Notes under the pieces: generated by a model
Told to the model about the DNA's origin: nothing
The model's input: only the letters and a program-made list of their open reading frames with translations
The model's database searches: none
Position numbers and translations under genes: made by a program
NCBI GenBank assembly: GCA_030691665.1
Contig: JAUYDU010000551.1
Span: forward strand, 1 to 5,100
Direction: 5' to 3'
DNA from: Chloroflexota bacterium
Lineage (GTDB): Bacteria; Chloroflexota; Dehalococcoidia; SM23-28-2
DNA length: 5,100 nucleotides
In this document: positions 4,405 through 5,100 of the stretch, in pieces
How positions within the stretch are numbered: the stretch's first letter is position 1
Layout of the letters: each line of letters begins with the position of its first letter

Positions 4405-5100
4405 TCATAAGCTGCGGGATTCTCGCCCCGGCGAGTCCGCCTTGGGAGGATATCCCGCAGTGTCAATCTGGGGACGAACCTGCCTTCTTCCCCGTCGCCG
4501 CCCCCGCCCCGCCAGCAGAGCCTCCGCCTCCGCCTGGACGATGCGATACACCTCCGCCAGGGGCTGGCCGCTGGCCTCCGCCAACCGCCGACAGACCTCG
4601 TACTCAGGCGCCGCCCGCGGCGGCTCCCCCGGCAGGTGCTTCACCTTTACGGCGGCTGGCCCCAGGCTCGACGCAAACTCCAGCACCTCTCGCTCGGCCT
4701 CCTGCCGCCGCACCTCCCGCAGGCGCACCCCCAGGGTCGACGTCTCCCGCAGGAGCAGGCCGACGACCGCCTCCTCGGCCTCGGCAGGGCAGAGAGCGGA
4801 GAGCATCACCCCAGGCCGCCCCTTCTTCATCTGGATCGGCGTGAGCCAGACATCGGCGGCCCCGCTGGCCAACAGCCGCTCCTGGACGTAGCCCAATATC
4901 TCCGGATTCATATCGTCGATGTTGGTCTCCACCAGCAGCACAGGCTGTCCGGCCTCCTCCCCGGCTGTGCCCAGCCACAGGCGCAGCACGTTCGGCCAGC
5001 CGGGGATGTCCTGACTGCCCGCCCCGTAGCCCACTCCCTGGACGTTCATGGCCGGCCGTCGGAAGCTTGCCAGCGTAGTGATGATGGCAGCGCCCGTAGG
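4405..5100 (-). CDS. larC: Nickel pincer cofactor biosynthesis protein LarC, C-terminal part (partial)
   Basis: LarC inserts nickel into the pyridinium dithiocarboxylate precursor to finish the nickel-pincer cofactor of lactate racemase and related enzymes, with CTP as co-substrate. The frame is open from the right edge, so the first visible residues (PTGAAIITTLA) are internal and the Met at 5049 is not the start. The end of the LarC1 part (VGYGAG, about visible residues 23-28) leads without a break into the LarC2 part with ETNIDDM (58-64), TPIQMKKGRPG (87-97) and RETSTLGVR (118-126). In Lactobacillus plantarum these two parts lie in different frames and need a ribosomal frameshift; here they are fused. 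The family fold ends near residue 198. The remaining tail is basic and then repeat-encoded (from about 214), and the TGA is at 4407-4405. No other lar genes are in view. Confidence 0.88.
   Translation of the reverse strand, partial: PTGAAIITTLASFRRPAMNVQGVGYGAGSQDIPGWPNVLRLWLGTAGEEAGQPVLLVETNIDDMNPEILGYVQERLLASGAADVWLTPIQMKKGRPGVMLSALCPAEAEEAVVGLLLRETSTLGVRLREVRRQEAEREVLEFASSLGPAAVKVKHLPGEPPRAAPEYEVCRRLAEASGQPLAEVYRIVQAEAEALLAGRGRRRGRRQVRPQIDTAGYPPKADSPGRESRSL
4412..4460. repeat. Third three-way-junction palindrome, overlapping the larC 3' end
   Basis: The outer stem CTGCGGGAT (4412-4420) pairs with ATCCCGCAG (4452-4460). Inside are CTCGCC/GGCGAG (4422-4427 with 4430-4435) and, directly adjacent, TCCGCC/GGAGGA (4436-4441 with 4445-4450, 5 of 6 paired). 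The inner pair is the same module as at 1930-1959. The whole structure lies within the last codons of larC on the minus strand. Confidence 0.75.

Noticed and set aside
4442..4978. Other open frames overlapping larC on both strands
   Set aside because: They show only Arg/Ser/Pro- or Gly/Ala-biased composition, while the larC frame has unmistakable conserved motifs.
1..5100. tRNA, rRNA or riboswitch
   Set aside because: Reading both strands of the gaps I found no cloverleaf with tRNA T-loop features, no rRNA sequence and no recognisable riboswitch core; the folded units are simple palindromes.

Overview
This is a GC-rich bacterial window with tightly packed genes. The GC content, the many GAA/TTC-loop palindromes between genes, and the mix of a LipM-type lipoate enzyme, a FTR1 permease and LarC suggest a Chloroflexota-like or similar environmental genome. 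That assignment is a guess, because no rRNA or other phylogenetic marker is present.

Layout. Positions 2-115 hold the last 37 codons of an amidohydrolase-type protein. It overlaps by one base (TGATG) a LipM/LplA-family octanoyl or lipoyl transferase (115-906). A 206-bp gap full of nested inverted repeats follows, then a Cof-type HAD phosphatase (1113-1910). The 285-bp convergent gap 1911-2195 holds a second set of palindromes. A minus-strand DtxR-family metalloregulator (2196-2909) comes next. It diverges across a 155-bp control region from a two-gene plus-strand operon: a FTR1/EfeU iron permease (3065-3937) and a cupredoxin lipoprotein with a complete type 1 copper ligand set (3934-4314), overlapping as ATGA. 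A third palindrome cluster (4331-4460) separates this operon from the convergent C-terminal part of larC. That gene stays open to the right edge of the window, so its start lies outside.

How the genes fit together. The core is an iron-uptake module. The cupredoxin lipoprotein is a candidate ferroxidase or electron-transfer partner that would hand Fe(III) to the permease, as in Fet3/Ftr1, FtrB/FtrC or EfeO/EfeU. The divergent DtxR-type protein is its likely iron-responsive repressor. The FTR1 promoter is legible: TTGACA, 17 bp, TATGTT, with a perfect 15-bp palindrome filling most of the spacer. A 14/19 match to the DtxR/IdeR iron box covers the expected transcription start. No EfeB peroxidase and no EfeO M75 domain are visible, so the module is minimal.

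The second theme is a family of small non-coding elements. At three places (900-958, 2044-2107, 4412-4460) an 8-10 bp outer stem encloses two adjacent hairpins, a three-way-junction fold with unrelated stem sequences. Two of these lie inside elements with imperfect terminal inverted repeats sharing the core ATGRTCAT (860-1053 and 2002-2158), resembling MITEs or BIMEs. The elements sit at gene 3' ends and appear to supply the last codons of the LipM-like gene and of larC.
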